Assembly (NCBI GenBank): GCA_910584635.1 | Contig: CAJUBA010000005.1 | Location: forward strand, 1-64,000 | Direction of reading: 5' to 3' | Origin: an uncultured Christensenella sp. | GTDB taxonomy: Bacteria > Bacillota > Clostridia > Christensenellales > UBA3700 | DNA length: 64,000 nucleotides | Part shown: one piece after another, positions 61,721 to 64,000 of the stretch | How positions within the stretch are numbered: position 1 is the first letter of the stretch | Layout: the number at the start of each line of letters is the position of its first letter | Position numbers and translations under genes: made by a program | The notes under the pieces: generated by a model | Seen by the model: only the letters and a program-made list of their open reading frames with translations | What the model was told of the DNA's origin: nothing | Databases searched by the model: none

Positions 61721-61851
61721 TTAGACGGCGTATAACAGGACACTTTTCGCTTGAACGGGGGATAGACATCGTTTGCCACATACGATAAGTATGCTATGGC
61801 TACTCGTCTACCCCCGTTAAAACAAAAATTGCCCAATTCTCCGCCGTCTAA
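61721..61851. repeat. Nested inverted repeat after the truncated paralogue
   Basis: Outer arms TTAGACGGCG (61721-61730) and CGCCGTCTAA (61842-61851) are perfect complements. Inner arms AACGGGGGATAGAC (61754-61767) and GTCTACCCCCGTT (61806-61818) pair with one bulged base. It starts 5 bases past the stop. No T-tract follows. It could be an RNA element or the footprint of a mobile unit. Confidence 0.7.
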
Positions 61852-61858
61852 TTGAAGC

Positions 61859-62106
61859 GTTTAGTAATAGGATAAATATTAAACTAGATTCTTCGACTAC
61901 GCTCAGAATGACGGATGAATAAGCCTTTCTCTGTACTTTCAAAAACGCTAAACTACATTGTCAATATACGTTACAATAACTACTCAATATCATAAAAGAA
62001 TTAACAAATATTGTTTCTTCTCCCGTCATATTGAGCGGAGCGAAGCGAAGTCGAAATATCTAGTTCAATGCCGAAGGCTATCCGTATAACTAAGTCCGAC
62101 TAAAAT
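61859..62106. repeat. MITE-like repeat (copy 2, degraded left end)
   Basis: It has the same order as copy 1: ACTAGATTCTTCGACTACGC, CTCAGAATGACGGATGAATAAG, then CCCGTCATATTGAGCGGAGC, GAAGTCGAAATATCTA and AGTCCGACTAAAAT (62093-62106). The left terminal repeat is reduced to about GTTTAGT, apparently by deletion. No coding sequence. Confidence 0.72.
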
Positions 62107-62260
62107 CATAGCAAAGCGTAGATTTTACGTTTGGTCGGGTAAGGTACGACCGAAATCGTAATGCAATGAAGATTTCGCGTTTGGTCGGAAAAAGCAAAGT
62201 CTGACTAAAATCGAAACGGAGTGTAGATTTTACGTTTGGTCGGAATGCGTTTGGTCGAAA
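62093..62260. repeat. Dispersed hairpin repeat, three tandem units
   Basis: Three imperfect hairpins in a row start near 62094 (GTCCGACTAAAATC..GATTTTACGTTTGGTCGG), 62148 (GACCGAAATCG..GATTTCGCGTTTGGTC) and about 62199 (GTCTGACTAAAATCG..GATTTTACGTTTGGTCGG). The second unit and following bases are near-identical to 2036-2103. The first shares bases with the right end of the MITE-like copy 2. A spurious reading frame arises from the repeats. Confidence 0.75.
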
Positions 62261-62285
62261 AAGTAAGATTAAACTAAGCAATGAA

Positions 62286-62314
62286 AAAGCGCCGTAATTA
62301 CATTACGGCGCTTT
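62286..62314 (-). terminator. Terminator of rplU-prp-rpmA
   Basis: A 13-bp perfect stem (AAAGCGCCGTAAT with ATTACGGCGCTTT) with a 3-base loop lies 20 bases past the rpmA stop, with a T-run (TTTTTC) on the minus strand. Confidence 0.88.
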
Positions 62315-62333
62315 AAGTTATTTCGAAATTTTA

Positions 62334-62615
62334 TTACGCTTCTTTTGCGTATACGCTTACTTGTTTCTTATCTTTGCCCTTGCGTTCGAATCTAACAACG
62401 CCGTCGATAAGAGCGTAGAGAGTATCGTCTTTACCTATTCCGACATTGTTGCCGACATGGAATTTGGTACCTCTTTGTCTTACGAGTATGTTGCCTGCCA
62501 ATACGAATTGACCGTCGGATCTTTTCGGTCCAAGTCTTTTGGATTCGGAGTCTCTACCGTTTCTTGAACTTCCGACACCTTTTTTATGAGCAAATAATTG
62601 AATATTCATAAACAT
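62334..62615 (-). CDS. rpmA: 50S ribosomal protein L27, with cleavable N-terminal extension
   Basis: The 93-residue protein near the peptidyl-transferase centre has the blocks HKKGVGSSRNGRDSESKRLGPKRSDGQFV, GNILVRQRGTKFHVGNNVGIGKDDTLYALIDGVV. It begins MFMNIQLFAHKKG: the QLFA-H stretch corresponds to the Firmicutes extension that Prp cuts after Ala so that L27 can function. GGAGGT lies 8 bases before the first ATG, which I take as the start rather than the second at codon 3. It is directly downstream of prp. Confidence 0.97.
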   Translation of the reverse strand: MFMNIQLFAHKKGVGSSRNGRDSESKRLGPKRSDGQFVLAGNILVRQRGTKFHVGNNVGIGKDDTLYALIDGVVRFERKGKDKKQVSVYAKEA

Positions 62616-62616
62616 A

Positions 62617-62946
62617 TTACTTTACCTCCAATTCTATAAAATCAGAAAAGCCTTCGTGCAAATCCGATATGCCCAACAGCATAGTATTGAGAATAACGTC
62701 GCAGTCATGCCTTGTCGCGCTGTCAAGATTTTGGGGAAGTACCGCTTTAAGATAACCTTTGTCGGCGTCTGTCGCGAAATCTACGTTAACACCCGCTACG
62801 CCAAATAGTCCTAAGACTGCGGTCTGAACAACGGACGATAGGGCAGAACAAACTATATCTTCTCCTTGAACACCGTAGCCGGTGTGTCCGCTACATTCTA
62901 TCTTGACAATGCTGTTGTCTTGTTTTGTAATACTGACTTTGGTCAT
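62617..62946 (-). CDS. prp: Ribosomal-processing cysteine protease Prp
   Basis: This 109-residue protease removes the L27 N-terminal extension. The catalytic pair is His21 in CSGHTGYGVQGEDIVCSALS and Cys33 in the same block (HTGY and DIVC). It sits between rplU and rpmA, overlapping the rplU stop by one base and leaving 1 base before rpmA. This gene set (rplU-prp-rpmA) is typical of Firmicutes. Length is normal. Confidence 0.94.
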   Translation of the reverse strand: MTKVSITKQDNSIVKIECSGHTGYGVQGEDIVCSALSSVVQTAVLGLFGVAGVNVDFATDADKGYLKAVLPQNLDSATRHDCDVILNTMLLGISDLHEGFSDFIELEVK

Positions 62947-63251
62947 TATGCCTTGATCTCTACAACTTTCAAAGCGGTAAACGGCTGTCTATGACCTTGA
63001 CGCTTGCGGATATTCTTCTTGGACTTATATTTGAAAACTACGATTTTCTTTGCCTTGTCCTGAGCAATAACCTCGGCAACGACTTTGGACTTAGCCACTT
63101 CGCTACCGCAAGCAATTTTGCCGTCATTGTTGAGCATAACAACGTCAAGTTCTACCTTCTCGCCGATTTGATTATCAAGTTTTTCAACTTTGATAACTTC
63201 GTTTTCGGATACCTTGTATTGTTTGCCGCCTGTCAAAACGATTGCGTACAT
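62946..63251 (-). CDS. rplU: 50S ribosomal protein L21
   Basis: This 101-residue protein binds 23S rRNA. MYAIVLTGGKQYKVSENEVIKVEKL, VLMLNNDG-type central part and the C-terminal VFKYKSKKNIRKRQGHRQPFTALKVVEI match L21. The start at 63251 follows GAGGAGGT. First gene of rplU-prp-rpmA, with a leader region upstream. Confidence 0.97.
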   Translation of the reverse strand: MYAIVLTGGKQYKVSENEVIKVEKLDNQIGEKVELDVVMLNNDGKIACGSEVAKSKVVAEVIAQDKAKKIVVFKYKSKKNIRKRQGHRQPFTALKVVEIKA

Positions 63252-63363
63252 TGAATTACCTCCTCTTACCAGTCTCGCTGAAACGGGTGGTCATTATGAC
63301 TCTTCGATACCCTACTCATGCGGCTCAGTAAGCATATTACCATATAATTTGCAATAAAGTCAA
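63252..63363 (-). promoter_or_regulatory. rplU promoter and probable L21-type leader RNA
   Basis: On the minus strand TTGACT (63358-63363) and TAATAT (63334-63339) are 18 bases apart. The leader of about 75 bases (CGCATGAGTAGGGTATCGAA, then GACCACCCGTTTCAGCGAGA before AGGAGG) resembles the conserved L21 leader of Firmicutes. The rest of the 643-base gap to the glycosylase gene holds a MITE-like repeat. Confidence 0.65.
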
Positions 63364-63488
63364 GAAAAAACATCCCTTATTTAATAAAATTATATATTGC
63401 GCCTATATTTATATAAAAATATAAGCAGTAAGGGTGAGGGACTCGCGTTTTGAAATTTTGTTTAATGTAAAAACTAAGTCTTGCAACG

Positions 63489-63758
63489 ATTTTAGTCGGA
63501 CTTTTTTTATACCGATTCATATTTACACTAGATTCTTCTACTACGCATACGCTACGCTCAGAATGACGGATGAATAAGCGTAACTCTGCAAACTCAACAC
63601 AACGAGCAAAAGCGAAAGTTTGACTTATTGAGTATATTTGTTTTTATTACATTAGATCCCTCGACCTTGCTCGGGATGACGGGTAAGTATACAACTTTGT
63701 AAACTATCCCGTCATATTGAGCGAAGCGAAGCGAAGTCGAAATATCTAAGTTAAATAA
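63489..63758. repeat. MITE-like repeat (copy 3, no right terminal repeat)
   Basis: ATTTTAGTCGGACT (63489-63502) matches copy 1, followed by ACTAGATTCTTCTACTACGC..CTCAGAATGACGGATGAATAAG, a further variant TAGATCCCTCGACC..GGATGACGGGT, and CCCGTCATATTGAGCGAAGC..GAAGTCGAAATATCTAAG. The right terminal repeat is missing. No coding sequence. Confidence 0.72.
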
Positions 63759-63836
63759 AAATATAATCGTTGAATACGCGTATCTCGGTTAAAAAATATT
63801 CTTATTAATCGGTATTTTGAAATTTAGCGCGTCGCC

Positions 63837-63865
63837 TTGATAAAAAGTTAAAATTGTGCTAAAAT
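63837..63865 (+). promoter_or_regulatory. Promoter of the glycosylase gene
   Basis: TTGATA (63837-63842), 17-base spacer, TAAAAT (63860-63865), 29 bases before the ATG. Confidence 0.65.
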
Positions 63866-63894
63866 TAGACAAAATAATACAAAAGGCGGTATTT

Positions 63895-64000
63895 ATGGCA
63901 GACGTTGGGAATAGTATAATTATAAAGGACTTGAGTTGTTTCAATATAAGACATATTTTGGAGTGCGGTCAAATATTCCGTTATTTCGAACAGCCTGACG
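63895..64000 (+). CDS. DNA glycosylase, Ogg-type N-terminus (3' end outside the window)
   Basis: Only 35 residues are visible: MADVGNSIIIKDLSCFNIRHILECGQIFRYFEQPD. The pattern FN-x(5)-LECGQ-x-FR is the N-terminal motif of 8-oxoguanine/3-methyladenine DNA glycosylases of the HhH-GPD family (canonical DCGQxFRW). AAAAGGCGG precedes the ATG at 63895. The assignment rests on a short segment. Confidence 0.65.
   Translation, partial: MADVGNSIIIKDLSCFNIRHILECGQIFRYFEQPD

Noticed and set aside
61513..61836. 107-residue minus-strand frame reaching over the nested inverted repeat
   Set aside because: It runs antisense to the conserved coding end of the paralogue; no ribosome site and no recognisable domain.
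61721..61851. Integron attC-like site, because of GTTAGAC and GTCTAAT at the ends
   Set aside because: The two cores are in the opposite order to attC (GTTRRRY first), the second ends in T rather than C, and no integrase or second cassette is present.
62090..62281. 63-residue minus-strand frame with repeated RPNVKSTL
   Set aside because: It arises entirely from the tandem hairpin repeats and has no ribosome site.

Overview
The window reads as chromosomal core DNA of a fermentative, low-to-moderate G+C Clostridia-type Firmicute. The evidence is an L27 with a cleavable N-terminus beside its protease Prp, a reverse rubrerythrin under a PerR-type regulator, the order rsmD-coaD / ylbJ-tmcAL / pta-ackA / rpmF-plsX-rnc, many single-lipobox lipoproteins, and tRNA genes that mostly encode CCA. 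No genus can be named from the sequence alone. I see no transposase, integrase, phage gene or CRISPR array.

Layout. 1-2.3 kb: the 3' end of a large surface protein (extracellular repeats, Pro/Asp/Asn linker, two membrane segments, coiled coil, conserved C-terminal domain), followed by a long inverted repeat and dispersed hairpins. 2.3-10.6 kb (mostly minus strand): rplM-rpsI with a leader, a Ca/Na antiporter, a zinc-ribbon/membrane/leucine-rich-repeat protein, perR-reverse rubrerythrin with a Fur-type box, and a DUF4091 hydrolase. 10.8-20.7 kb (plus): CopA with a C-terminal CopZ-like domain that has its own ribosome site, DAHP synthase, a stand-alone GlmU acetyltransferase half joined to glmM, a 947-residue lipoprotein and a lipase-like lipoprotein. 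20.9-29.9 kb: an arginine operon argGHCJBDF, an acetyltransferase and HU. 30-39.7 kb: small proteins, a LacZ-type beta-galactosidase, a PC4-like protein, a cation/proton antiporter, a transglutaminase-like lipoprotein and an AlkD-like protein. 39.8-40.7 kb: nine tRNA genes behind one strong promoter. 40.7-48.9 kb: small lipoprotein, TfoX-C protein, MarR-MATE pair, typA, a phosphoesterase, rdgB and membrane proteins. 48.8-60.2 kb: an aconitase-family hydratase, folate cyclo-ligase, an RsmD-CoaD fusion, ylbJ, tmcAL, pta-ackA, rpmF, plsX, rnc. 60.4-61.7 kb: a 5'-truncated near-identical copy of the protein at the window start, again followed by a long inverted repeat. 61.8-64 kb: MITE-like repeats, rplU-prp-rpmA with a leader, and the start of an Ogg-type DNA glycosylase.

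The genes work together as arginine synthesis, acetate/acetyl-phosphate metabolism, amino-sugar supply for cell wall, peroxide and copper defence, and ribosome/tRNA functions. The least explained parts are the duplicated coiled-coil membrane protein with its flanking inverted repeats, the zinc-ribbon LRR protein, and the large lipoproteins.
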